This document shows positions 36,036-44,200 of a stretch of 64,000 bases of DNA, in pieces (the stretch's first letter is position 1; every line of letters starts with the position of its first letter). Location: positions 5,849,001-5,913,000 of the forward strand of contig NZ_LT859959.1 in assembly GCF_900176205.1 (NCBI RefSeq). Reading direction: 5' to 3'. The notes below the pieces were generated by a model. It searched no databases and had not been told where the DNA came from. It saw nothing but the letters and a program-made list of their open reading frames with translations. Origin of the DNA: Bradyrhizobium sp. ORS 285. Its GTDB lineage: Bacteria; Pseudomonadota; Alphaproteobacteria; Rhizobiales; Xanthobacteraceae. The position numbers and the translations under genes were made by a program.

Positions 36036-37277
36036 ATGAAGCACCATCTGCTGCCGGTGTCCAACAAGACCGTCCACTGGGGCTATTTCTCCAAGGTGGT
36101 GACACCCGCGCTCACCTTGCGCTCCGGCGACCGCGCCACGATCGAGACGCTGACGCATCACGCCAATGACGACTATGAGCGGATGATCAAGGACGATCCG
36201 GGCGCCGAGAGCGTGTTCAAATGGACGAAGGAACATAAGGCCGTGGCGCGGCGCGGTTCGGGGCCGACCGAAGGGCCCTTCATCCGCGGTTCCGGCGAAG
36301 GCATCGGCGTGCATCTGCTCACCGGTCCGGTCGCGATCGACGGCGCAGAGCCCGGCGACGTGCTGGAGGTACGCATCCTCGACATCCGGCCGCGGCCGAG
36401 CCAATGCGGCTGCCATGCCGGCAAATGCTTCGGCTCCAATGCCGCGGCCAATTGGGGCTTTCACTATCACGATCTCATTGAGGAGCCGAAGCCGCGCGAG
36501 GTCGTGACCATCTTCGAACTCGATACCGCAGGCGAGCCGTTCGCCAAGGCGGTCTACAATTACGTCTGGACGCCGCAAACCGATCCCGACGGCATCGTGC
36601 ATCCGACCATCGACTATCCCGGCGTGCCGGTCGACCACACCACGATCAAGAAGCGCGAGAACATCCTGCCCGGCATCAAGGTGCCGGCCCGGCTGCATTT
36701 CGGCACGATGGGGCTGGCGCCGTCGGAAGCCGACTACGTGTCCTCGATTCCGCCGAGCTACACTGGCGGCAACATCGATGATTGGCGCATCGGCAAGGGC
36801 TCGCGGATGTATTATCCGGTCGCGGTGCCGGGCGCCTATTTCTCGGTCGGCGATCCCCACGCGGCGCAGGGCGACAGCGAGCTCGGCGGCACCGCGATCG
36901 AGACCTCGCTGACCGGCGATTTCGAGTTCATCCTGCACAAGAAGAGCGATCTCGCCGGCACCTCGCTCGAAGGCCTCACGCATCCGCTGCTCGAGACCAG
37001 CGACGCCTGGTCGGTCTACGGCTTCACCTATCCGAACTATCTCGCCGAGCTCGGCGCCAACGCCCAGACCGAGATCGCCAACCACTCCAGCCTCGACCGC
37101 GCCATGCGCGACGCCTTCCGCAAACTGCGGCGCTTCCTGATGACGGTGCACCATCTCAGCGAGGACGAGGCGATCTCGCTGATGTCCGTCGGCGCGGATT
37201 TCGGCGTGACGCAAGTGGTCGATGCGAATTGGGGCGTGCACGGCACGATCCGGAAGAATGTGTTCCGGTGTGATTGA
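36036..37277 (+). CDS. Acetamidase/formamidase family protein
   Basis: A 413-residue FmdA/AmdA-type amidase that hydrolyses short aliphatic amides to ammonia and the acid. Family landmarks are KTVHWGYFSK near the start, GDVLEVRILDIRPRP, WTPQTDPDGIVHPTIDYPGVPVD (in two parts), SIPPSYTGGNIDDWRIGKG and SVGDPHAAQGDSELGGTAIE. Length equals bacterial formamidases. No signal peptide. AAGAGG about eight bases before the ATG supports the start. It lies after an amino-acid transporter and before a second copy fused to an AraC regulator, with which it shares most landmarks. The exact amide is unknown. Confidence 0.93.
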   Translation: MKHHLLPVSNKTVHWGYFSKVVTPALTLRSGDRATIETLTHHANDDYERMIKDDPGAESVFKWTKEHKAVARRGSGPTEGPFIRGSGEGIGVHLLTGPVAIDGAEPGDVLEVRILDIRPRPSQCGCHAGKCFGSNAAANWGFHYHDLIEEPKPREVVTIFELDTAGEPFAKAVYNYVWTPQTDPDGIVHPTIDYPGVPVDHTTIKKRENILPGIKVPARLHFGTMGLAPSEADYVSSIPPSYTGGNIDDWRIGKGSRMYYPVAVPGAYFSVGDPHAAQGDSELGGTAIETSLTGDFEFILHKKSDLAGTSLEGLTHPLLETSDAWSVYGFTYPNYLAELGANAQTEIANHSSLDRAMRDAFRKLRRFLMTVHHLSEDEAISLMSVGADFGVTQVVDANWGVHGTIRKNVFRCD

Positions 37278-37578
37278 GTCCGTCGATGCTGGCTCAAGCT
37301 CCCTCGCCGAAGGCGGTCTGCTCCCTCCCCCCTTGTGGGGGAGGGTTGGGGAGGGGGGTACCCCAGGCGACACTGCCGCCGGGGACCCCCACCCCTAACC
37401 CCTCCCCGCCTAGCGAAGCTCCGCTTCGCGCGGGGGGAGGGGAACAGACCGCGCAAGTGGCGACAGGGTCGATCACCAAAGGACCACGGGAAGAGCACTG
37501 AGCACCAACGGCACACGACCTACAGTGAAACTCATCTGGCACGGGGGTTGCTTCGAAATCCCGGACCCGGGGCGTGCC
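37278..37578. other. Gap holding a GC-rich repeat and the sigma-54 promoter
   Basis: 37319-37444 is a CTCCCTCCCCCCTTGTGGGG / GGGGGAGGGG repeat of the family at 5991 and elsewhere. The remaining 130 bases carry the sigma-54 promoter at 37537-37553. No gene is seen. Confidence 0.65.
37537..37553 (+). promoter_or_regulatory. Sigma-54 (RpoN) promoter
   Basis: TGGCACGGGGGTTGCTT matches the consensus TGGCACG-N4-TTGCW without a mismatch. The invariant GG (37538-37539) and GC (37550-37551) are exactly ten bases apart. Transcription would begin near 37563, giving a leader of about 16 bases before the ATG at 37579. Sigma-54 usually means nitrogen or stress control through an activator such as NtrC, which fits an ammonia-releasing amidase. 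No enhancer site was identified with confidence. Confidence 0.8.
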
Positions 37579-39912
37579 ATGAGTTTCCGTCCGTTCACCA
37601 GCGAATCCTATGCGCAGGGCGAGCGCCCCGAGGCGTGGCGCGATGTGCTGAATTCGGTCGGGCTGCAGCCTGCCGCAAAATCGCCGTTCGACGATGGGCA
37701 CGCGACCGCCTCGAATCGCAGCGCGCCGGGCGTTGCGCTGTCGCGGCTGTCGGCGGGCGCGCAGGCCATCGCTGCGGTTCCACAGGTCCAGGAGGACCTG
37801 CCCATCGCGCTGCTCGCGATCGAGGATGGCGCCGTGCTCCGCTGCGGCGACGCGCACCGCATCATCCCGTCCGGCCATCTCATCCTGCTGCCGCGCACAG
37901 GCGATTGGAGCCTTGCCTTCCAGCGCGATCTGCGCGCGATCGTGCTGTCGGTCACGTCAGCCGCCCTCCACGGCCGCATCAGCGGCAAGCTGAAATTCGC
38001 CAAGCCCCAGGTGATCGCGCCGAGCGGGCTCGCCGACGTGGTCTGCCGCACCATGGAGGCGGCCGCGCGGACCCTCGATACCCTGAGCGACGCCGAATGG
38101 AGCACGGTCGCGCAGAGCCTGGTCGATCTGCTGCTGACGCTCGCACATCAGCAGGCGGTGCCGACCTCAGAGGCTGGCAGCAGCGCGACCCAGGCTGCGA
38201 TCCTGCACCGGATCTGCCAGGCGATCGAGCGCCAACTCGAAGACGCCGAGCTGACGCCCACGCGCGTCGCCCAGGCGGAAGGCATCTCTGAGCGCTATCT
38301 GCAAAAACTGTTCGAGAGCGCCGGCGACAACTACACGCACTACGTCAAGGAACGGCGGCTGCAGCGCGCCTGGGCCGATCTCTCCAATCCGGCCGAGGCG
38401 CATCGCTCGATCTCCGAGATCGCCTATCGCTACGGCTTTGCCGACTCGGCCCATTTCAGCCGCAGCTTCCGTGCCCGTTTCGGCCTGTCGCCGCGCGAGT
38501 TCCGGCAGCAGAAGGCCGAGCAGGCGGTGACCTCAGTGGCGCCACGCGGCCAGCGCGGCTGGCCGCAGGATGCGCTGGCGCAGCAGCGCGGCTGCCAGGC
38601 GCCGGCCTCACTGAAAAGCAGCACCGCCCTGCCCGCACCTGCCAACGACCGGGATGCGCAACAGCGGCATCACCATCTCGCGGTATCCGCCGAGCGCGTG
38701 CATTGGGGCTATTTCAGCCGCTCGCTGCCGCCGCAGATCGAGATCTCATCCGGCGACACGATCACCGTGGAGACGCTGACCCAGCATGCCTCCGATGATC
38801 CGGAGCTCATGATCGCGGGCGACGACGGCGCGCTCAGCGTGTTCGGCTGGAGCAAGGCTAAGAAGAACGTCGACCGTCGTGGCGCAGGTCCAATGGACGC
38901 CAGCGTGTTCGGCCGCGGCGCGGGCGAGGGGTTTGGCGTGCACATCTGCACCGGGCCGGTCGCGATCAAGGATGCGCAGCCCGGCGACGTGCTCGAAGTG
39001 CGCATCCTCGACATCGTGCCGCGGCCGAGCAGGAGCGCGAAGCATAGGGGACGCGTGTTCGGCTCCAGCGTCGCGGCGTGGTGGGGCTATCACTACAACG
39101 AGCTAATTGCTTCGCCGCAGCCGCGCGAAGCCGTGACCATCTACGAGATCTTCGCTGACACCCCCGAGCCGCATGCGCGTGCGCTGTACTCCTATCGCTG
39201 GGAGCCGCAGACCGACCCGGCCGGCGTGGTGCATGCGACCTACGACTATCCCGGCGTGCCCGTCGCGCCCGACAGCATCAAGCGCCGCCACGGCGTGCTC
39301 GACAACATCCGCATTCCGCTGCGGCCGCATTTCGGCGTCATCGCCGTCGCCCCGCGCGAGGTCGATTTCGTCGATTCGATTCCGCCGTCCTACTTCGGCG
39401 GCAATCTCGACAATTGGCGGCTCGGCAAGGGATCGACCGTGTATTTGCCGGTCGCGGTCCCCGGCGCGCTGCTCTCGGTTGGCGATCCCCATGCGACGCA
39501 AGGCGACGGCGAGCTCGGCGGCACCGCGATCGAATGCTCGATGACCGGCACGTTCCAGGTCATCCTCCACAAGAAGACGCAGCTCGCGGGCAAACCGTTT
39601 GCCGATCTCAGTTATCCCTTGATCGAAACCGAAACCGACTGGGTGCTGACCGGGTTCAGCCATCCGAACTATCTGGCCGAGTTCGGCGCGCAGGGCCAGA
39701 GCGAGGTCTACGCCAAATCCTCGCTCGACCTCGCGATGAAGGACGCCTTCCGCAAGATGCGCCGCTTCCTGATGCACATCAAAGGTCTCAGCGAGGACGA
39801 GGCGATCGCGCTGATGTCGGCCGCGGTGGATTTCGGCGTGACGCAAGTCGTCGACGGCAATTGGGGCGTGCACGCGATCCTGAGCAAGCGGCTGTTCGAG
39901 GATGCGGATTGA
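37579..39912 (+). CDS. AraC-family regulator fused to an acetamidase/formamidase domain
   Basis: A continuous 777-residue chain. Residues 1-190 resemble the FeaR-type AraC ligand-binding domain (FRPFTSESYAQGERPEAWRDV). Residues 208-311 are an AraC double helix-turn-helix (VAQAEGISERYLQKLF; ISEIAYRYGFADSAHFSRSF). A basic, Ala/Gln-rich linker runs to about 365, and 366-777 is a full formamidase domain (RVHWGYFSRS, SIPPSYFGGNLDNWRLGKG, SVGDPHATQGDGELGGTAIE). The enzyme part is a paralogue of the preceding gene product. Start 37579 is preferred over a GTG at 37525 because the sigma-54 promoter lies between them. Possible roles: an enzyme that senses its own substrate, or a regulator with a repurposed sensor domain. 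Confidence 0.9.
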   Translation: MSFRPFTSESYAQGERPEAWRDVLNSVGLQPAAKSPFDDGHATASNRSAPGVALSRLSAGAQAIAAVPQVQEDLPIALLAIEDGAVLRCGDAHRIIPSGHLILLPRTGDWSLAFQRDLRAIVLSVTSAALHGRISGKLKFAKPQVIAPSGLADVVCRTMEAAARTLDTLSDAEWSTVAQSLVDLLLTLAHQQAVPTSEAGSSATQAAILHRICQAIERQLEDAELTPTRVAQAEGISERYLQKLFESAGDNYTHYVKERRLQRAWADLSNPAEAHRSISEIAYRYGFADSAHFSRSFRARFGLSPREFRQQKAEQAVTSVAPRGQRGWPQDALAQQRGCQAPASLKSSTALPAPANDRDAQQRHHHLAVSAERVHWGYFSRSLPPQIEISSGDTITVETLTQHASDDPELMIAGDDGALSVFGWSKAKKNVDRRGAGPMDASVFGRGAGEGFGVHICTGPVAIKDAQPGDVLEVRILDIVPRPSRSAKHRGRVFGSSVAAWWGYHYNELIASPQPREAVTIYEIFADTPEPHARALYSYRWEPQTDPAGVVHATYDYPGVPVAPDSIKRRHGVLDNIRIPLRPHFGVIAVAPREVDFVDSIPPSYFGGNLDNWRLGKGSTVYLPVAVPGALLSVGDPHATQGDGELGGTAIECSMTGTFQVILHKKTQLAGKPFADLSYPLIETETDWVLTGFSHPNYLAEFGAQGQSEVYAKSSLDLAMKDAFRKMRRFLMHIKGLSEDEAIALMSAAVDFGVTQVVDGNWGVHAILSKRLFEDAD

Positions 39913-39923
39913 TGTGACGTTGC

Positions 39924-40044
39924 GTAGGGTGGGCAAAGGCGCGCCCGCGCTGCCGCTGTATCAGATGAAGTGTCCCGCGCCGTGCCCACCGCCGCTCCGA
40001 ATGGTGGGCACGCGTCGCCTGCGGCGCCGCTTTGTCCTCCCTAC
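39924..40044. repeat. GTAGGGTGGGCAAAG palindromic repeat, copy 5 (right end degenerate)
   Basis: The left end GTAGGGTGGGCAAAGGCGCG is intact; the right end has decayed to CTTTGTCCTCCCTAC. It starts 12 bases after the fusion gene stop and ends 29 bases before ridA-like gene. Confidence 0.62.
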
Positions 40045-40072
40045 TCATTCATTCACAGAAGGACCCCTCACC

Positions 40073-40456
40073 ATGCAGTTCCACATGATCGCCGGCGCGA
40101 CCAAGCCGGTGGCACCGTTCAGCCATGCCGTCGAGACCGACGGCTTCGTGTTCGTCACCGGCCAGATGCCGGACTCACCGGAGGCGAAGGGCGTGCTGCC
40201 GGAGGGGATCGTGGATCAGACGAAGGCGGTGATGCAGAACTTGAAGTACATCCTCCAAGGTCTCAACCTCGGCCTCGAACATATTGTGATGTCTCGGATT
40301 TACCTGACCGAGTTCAAGCGGGATTACGCGGCAATGAATGAAACCTATCGTTCATTCTTCCCGCCGGACCGGTTGCCGGCCCGCACCTGCGTTGGCGTCA
40401 CCGGCCTTGCCTATGACGCGCTGATCGAGATCGATCTGGTCTGCCGACGACCCTAG
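40073..40456 (+). CDS. RidA-family (YjgF/UK114) protein
   Basis: A 127-residue RidA-family protein. Landmarks are KPVAPFSHAVETDGFVFVTGQMP, QNLKYILQGLNLGLEHIV, and RTCVGVTGLAYDALIEID, with the arginine before TCVGV at the expected active-site position. Classical RidA deaminates enamine/imine intermediates formed by PLP enzymes; related subgroups act in degradation of nitrogenous ring compounds. GAAGGA about nine bases before the ATG at 40073; the longer frame reads through a repeat and is rejected. Its neighbours suggest help in clearing reactive intermediates of amide or amino-acid breakdown. Confidence 0.9.
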   Translation: MQFHMIAGATKPVAPFSHAVETDGFVFVTGQMPDSPEAKGVLPEGIVDQTKAVMQNLKYILQGLNLGLEHIVMSRIYLTEFKRDYAAMNETYRSFFPPDRLPARTCVGVTGLAYDALIEIDLVCRRP

Positions 40457-40597
40457 TTCCGAATGGTAAATTAATCCTCAACAGCCACTTGGGTCATTCG
40501 ATCTGAGCTGAGGAGGCAGACGCTGGCGCGGATTGTGTGTCGGCGGCGACCGGTGTCAATTCGCCCGACGAATGAGGCGGATCGAAGGGGAGATATC

Positions 40598-42193
40598 ATG
40601 CCGTATCAGTTTTCCAATCGCCAGGAGATCCGCAAGCCGGCGGTGACCAGTAAGGGCGGCATCGTCGCGGCGCAGTCGCGGCGGGCGGCCGAAATCGGCG
40701 CCGAGGTGCTCGCGGCTGGCGGCGACTGCATCGATGCGGTCATCGCCACCGGCTTTGCGCTCGGCGTCGTCGAGCCGTGGATGAGCGGGCTCGGCGGCGG
40801 CGGCGCCATGGTGCTGTACCGCGCAAAGGAGAATCGCGTCGAGGTGATCGACTACGGCATGCGCGCGCCCGACTCCTTGCGTGTCGAGGACTATCCGCTG
40901 ACCAATGACGGCAGCGTGTCCCGCGACATCTTCCCGTGGCCCCGCGTCAAGGACGACCGCAATCTGCATGGTCCAGGCGCCATCGCTGTGCCCGGCGTGG
41001 TCGCCGGCATGGAGGCGGCGCACCGCCGCTACGCCAGGCTGCCATGGCACGACCTGGTGAAGCCGAGCGTCGCGCTCGCGGCCGAGGGCCTGCTGGTGGA
41101 CTGGTGGACCACCGTGATGATCTCGAGCTGCGCCGCCGATCTGCGCCGCTATCCCGGCAGCGCCGCGGCCTATCTCAAGGACGGCCTGCCGCCCAACCCG
41201 CAATGGGGCGCCAAGGCGGTGACGCGGCTGCCGCTGGAGCAGCTCAAGGCGACGCTGGCGCATCTCGCCAGCGCCGGCGCCCGCGACTTCTACCAGGGCG
41301 ACATCGCGCGCTCCATGACCCGCGACATCCAGGCCGCCGGCGGCGCGCTGTCGGTCGAGGATCTCGCTGGGTTCGAGGCGCATGTCCGCGAGCCGCTACG
41401 CATTCCCTATCGCGACGGCACGGTGTTCGCCACGCCGGAGCTGACGGCCGGGCCGACGCTGGCGCATGCGCTCCGGCTGATGCAGACGAGCATCGCGGCC
41501 TCCGGCAAGGCGCCCGATGCCGGCGCCTTCATCGCCTATGCCGAGGCGATGCAATCAGCCTATCGCGAGCGCCTCAACGACATGGGCGATGCGGCGGGCA
41601 AGCGCGCGCTCGGTGCCGAATATCTCGCGCCCGCCTGCACCACGCACTACTCCGTGGTCGATCGCGACGGCAACATGGCCGCGGTGACGCAGACCCTGCT
41701 GTCCGGCTTCGGCTCGAAATTCCAGGCGCCGCAGAGCGGCATCATGATGAACAACGGCATCATGTGGTTCGACCCGACGCCCGGCACCACCAACTCGCTC
41801 GCGCCCGGCAAGCGCTGCCTCACCAACTACACGCCCGTCGTGGCACAGGCCGCCGACGGCCGCCGCCTCGCACTCGGCGCCTCCGGCGGCCGCCGCATCC
41901 TGCCCGCGGTGGCGCAGATGCTGTCCTTCGTGATGGATTACGGCATGGACCTCGACGCTGCGATCCATCAGCCGCGCATCGACGCCAGCGAAGGCGACGT
42001 GGTCGGCGCCGATACGCGGCTGCCCGCGGAAGTGATGAGCGCGCTCTCGGCGAAGTTCGAGACCGTACCGGCACCGGTGCAGACCATGCCGATGAAGTTC
42101 GCCTGCCCCAGCATCGTGCTGCGCGACCGCGACGTGAACAGCGGCGCGACGGAGATCGCGCACGCCTGGGGCGATGCGGTGGCGGAGAGCTGA
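40598..42193 (+). CDS. ggt: Gamma-glutamyltransferase family protein
   Basis: A 531-residue Ntn-hydrolase precursor. The self-cleavage and catalytic threonine is T348 in ACTTHYSVVDRDGN, giving a large subunit of about 347 and a small one of about 183 residues. Near the end LGASGGRRILPAVAQ supplies the glycine pair typical of the oxyanion site. No signal peptide is visible (MPYQFSNRQEIRKPAVTS), unlike classical periplasmic GGT, so it probably acts in the cytoplasm on imported gamma-glutamyl compounds. Start at 40598 with GAAGGGGAG upstream. Last gene of the nitrogen-scavenging region. Confidence 0.9.
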   Translation: MPYQFSNRQEIRKPAVTSKGGIVAAQSRRAAEIGAEVLAAGGDCIDAVIATGFALGVVEPWMSGLGGGGAMVLYRAKENRVEVIDYGMRAPDSLRVEDYPLTNDGSVSRDIFPWPRVKDDRNLHGPGAIAVPGVVAGMEAAHRRYARLPWHDLVKPSVALAAEGLLVDWWTTVMISSCAADLRRYPGSAAAYLKDGLPPNPQWGAKAVTRLPLEQLKATLAHLASAGARDFYQGDIARSMTRDIQAAGGALSVEDLAGFEAHVREPLRIPYRDGTVFATPELTAGPTLAHALRLMQTSIAASGKAPDAGAFIAYAEAMQSAYRERLNDMGDAAGKRALGAEYLAPACTTHYSVVDRDGNMAAVTQTLLSGFGSKFQAPQSGIMMNNGIMWFDPTPGTTNSLAPGKRCLTNYTPVVAQAADGRRLALGASGGRRILPAVAQMLSFVMDYGMDLDAAIHQPRIDASEGDVVGADTRLPAEVMSALSAKFETVPAPVQTMPMKFACPSIVLRDRDVNSGATEIAHAWGDAVAES

Positions 42194-42505
42194 GGTTCAA
42201 TTAAATTCGAGCTATTCCCGCAACGGCGGTGAGCTCCCCTCCCCCTTGCGGGGAGGGGTTGGGGGTGGGGGTCCACGAATCCCGCTCGACGTGAGGCGTA
42301 CCCGTAGTTCTTTGGATACGCCACGAGAATTGACGCGTCTTACACTTGCCGCATCCCTACAGCGTTCCTAATCGATTTCATCGCCCGGAGCCCCCCACCC
42401 CCGACCCCTCCCCGCAAGGGGGAGGGGAGATGAGGTCGCGGCGCCTTCATCGCAGAACGTACGAACAGAGCGCGCTGGGAGAGCGGTAATCGAGAAGCCT
42501 CGCGA
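42194..42505. repeat. Gene-free gap with paired GC-rich repeats
   Basis: CTCCCCTCCCCCTTGCGGGG at 42233 and its inverse CCCCGCAAGGGGGAGGGG ending at 42432 enclose about 160 bases of unremarkable sequence. The arms could pair to form a long hairpin between the converging ggt and kynB genes. No gene is seen. Confidence 0.62.
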
Positions 42506-43330
42506 CTACTCCACCAACGCCTTCACCAGTCCGCTCTCTGCGTCCGCCAGCTCCTCGATCACATCGAAATGGTGCCGGTCCGGCGCCTCGACATAGGCCG
42601 TGGATGCACCGAGCCCCGTCCAGATATTCGCGAGCAGCTGGGCCTGGCGGCGGAATTCGTTGCGCTCGGCGCCGCCGACCCAGGCGGTCACCTCAACGCC
42701 GTCGACCGGCACCAGTAGCGCCGGGCTCTCGCGCAGCGCGGTGGCATCGTCGATATGCAACGTCTCATTCATCGCGGTCCGCTGCAGCGGACGCAAATCG
42801 TGCAGGCCAGAGATCGAGACCACGCTGCTGATGCGCTTCTGCCGTTCTGCCGACAACGGCGCGCCGCGGCAGATCATGCGGCTGACGAGATGGCCGCCGG
42901 CGGAATGGCCAGTGAGCGCGACAGGCCCGTCGACCTCGTCCATCGCCTTCGCAATGGCCTGCGCGACATCGACGCTGATCTCAGCGATGCTGACCTCAGG
43001 GCACAGTCGATACGAGGGCATCGCCACGGCAAAGCCGTGGGCGATCGGTCCCTGCGCCAGATGCGACCAGAAGCTCTTGTCGAGCCGCATCCAGTAGCCG
43101 CCATGCACGAACACGACGAGGCCCTTCGGCTTGCCTTCGGGCAGGAACAGATCCAGCCGCTGCCGCTCGTGCCCGCCATAGGCGATGTCGAGCTTTGCAC
43201 GCCCCTGCCCTGTGAGTTCAGCGCGATACGCTTCCGCCGGCGCGACCCATAGCCCGGGCCAGCGCTCGCCGCCGGGGATGTTCGGGCCGTTGGCATAGGC
43301 GTTGTCCCAGTCCTTGACGGCATACAGCAT
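42506..43330 (-). CDS. kynB: Arylformamidase (kynurenine formamidase), alpha/beta-hydrolase type
   Basis: A 274-residue alpha/beta hydrolase of the HSL-like HGG class: oxyanion motif VHGGYWM, nucleophile elbow TGHSAGGHL, and the acid/base pair near the C-terminus in VEAPDRHHFDVIEELAD. It follows tryptophan dioxygenase by 30 bases in an operon with kynureninase, so hydrolysis of N-formylkynurenine is the evident role. It is not the cyclase-fold KynB of many bacteria but the eukaryotic-like alpha/beta-hydrolase type, a non-homologous replacement; the symbol describes function. Cytoplasmic. Confidence 0.82.
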   Translation of the reverse strand: MLYAVKDWDNAYANGPNIPGGERWPGLWVAPAEAYRAELTGQGRAKLDIAYGGHERQRLDLFLPEGKPKGLVVFVHGGYWMRLDKSFWSHLAQGPIAHGFAVAMPSYRLCPEVSIAEISVDVAQAIAKAMDEVDGPVALTGHSAGGHLVSRMICRGAPLSAERQKRISSVVSISGLHDLRPLQRTAMNETLHIDDATALRESPALLVPVDGVEVTAWVGGAERNEFRRQAQLLANIWTGLGASTAYVEAPDRHHFDVIEELADAESGLVKALVE

Positions 43331-43360
43331 GAGTATCTCCTGATCGAATGAGCGCGCGGC

Positions 43361-44200
43361 TCAGAGCCCTGTGCGCAGCTTCCAGAGTTCGGGGAACAGC
43401 ACGATCTCCAGCATCTTGCGTAAATAGTTCACGCCCGAGGTGCCGCCGGTGCCGGTCTTGAAGCCGATGATGCGCTCCACCGTCGTGACGTGGTTGAAGC
43501 GCCAGCGGCGGAAATAGTCTTCGAAATCGACCAGCTTCTCGGCGAGCTCATACAGCTCCCAATGCCGCTGCGGATCGCGGTAGACGCTGGTCCAGGCCGC
43601 CGCGACCTCCGGGCTCTCGGTGCGGGTGCCGCGCCAGTCGCTGCGCTGGCCATCGGCGCCGATGAAGAAGCCGCGGCGCGCCAGCAGCCGCAGCGCTTCG
43701 TCATACAGGCTGGGCTTGGCAAGGATCGCCTCGAGCTCGGCCGTCAGTTCGGGATGATGCGCATGCGGACGCAGCATCGCGAGATTGCGGTTGCCGAGCA
43801 GGAATTCGATGGAGCGATACTGAAACGACTGGAAGCCGGAGGACTCGCCGAGCTTGTCACGAAACAGCGTGTATTCGCTGGGCGTCATCGTGCGCAGCAC
43901 GTCCCAGGCGCCGTTGAGCTGCTCGAAGATGCGCGACACCCGCGCCAGCATCTTGAACGCCGGCTGCACGTCATCCCGCGCGATCGCCGCCATCGCCGCC
44001 TTGATCTCGTGGATCGCGAGCTTCATCCACAATTCGGAGGTCTGGTGCTGGATGATGAACAGCAGCTCGTCATGGGCCGAGGACAGCGGCGCCTGCGCAT
44101 CGAGCAGGCGATCCAGCATCAGATAGTCGCCATAGGACATCCGTCCCTTGAAGTTCATCCGCGCGCCTTCGGTGGCGGGATCGTAGGGACCGTTGCTCAC
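43361..44200 (-). CDS. kynA: Tryptophan 2,3-dioxygenase
   Basis: A 279-residue heme dioxygenase that opens the indole ring of L-tryptophan to N-formylkynurenine. Landmarks are [32 protein letters not shown] (distal site), [17 protein letters not shown] and [19 protein letters not shown] with the proximal heme histidine, then [13 protein letters not shown]. Length matches bacterial TDO. The start is taken as GTG at 44200, which overlaps the kynU stop as GTGA, so the two are coupled; the in-frame ATG MNFKGRM lies 14 codons in. Confidence 0.95.
   Translation of the reverse strand: MSNGPYDPATEGARMNFKGRMSYGDYLMLDRLLDAQAPLSSAHDELLFIIQHQTSELWMKLAIHEIKAAMAAIARDDVQPAFKMLARVSRIFEQLNGAWDVLRTMTPSEYTLFRDKLGESSGFQSFQYRSIEFLLGNRNLAMLRPHAHHPELTAELEAILAKPSLYDEALRLLARRGFFIGADGQRSDWRGTRTESPEVAAAWTSVYRDPQRHWELYELAEKLVDFEDYFRRWRFNHVTTVERIIGFKTGTGGTSGVNYLRKMLEIVLFPELWKLRTGL

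Noticed and set aside
37525..37578. GTG start adding 18 residues to the AraC-amidase fusion
   Set aside because: The sigma-54 promoter lies inside this segment and the added residues are not family-like.
40002..40018. GTGGGCACGCGTCGCC as a possible sigma-54 promoter before the RidA gene
   Set aside because: The -12 TTGC is missing, and the sequence is an internal part of the GTAGGGTGGGCAAAG repeat.
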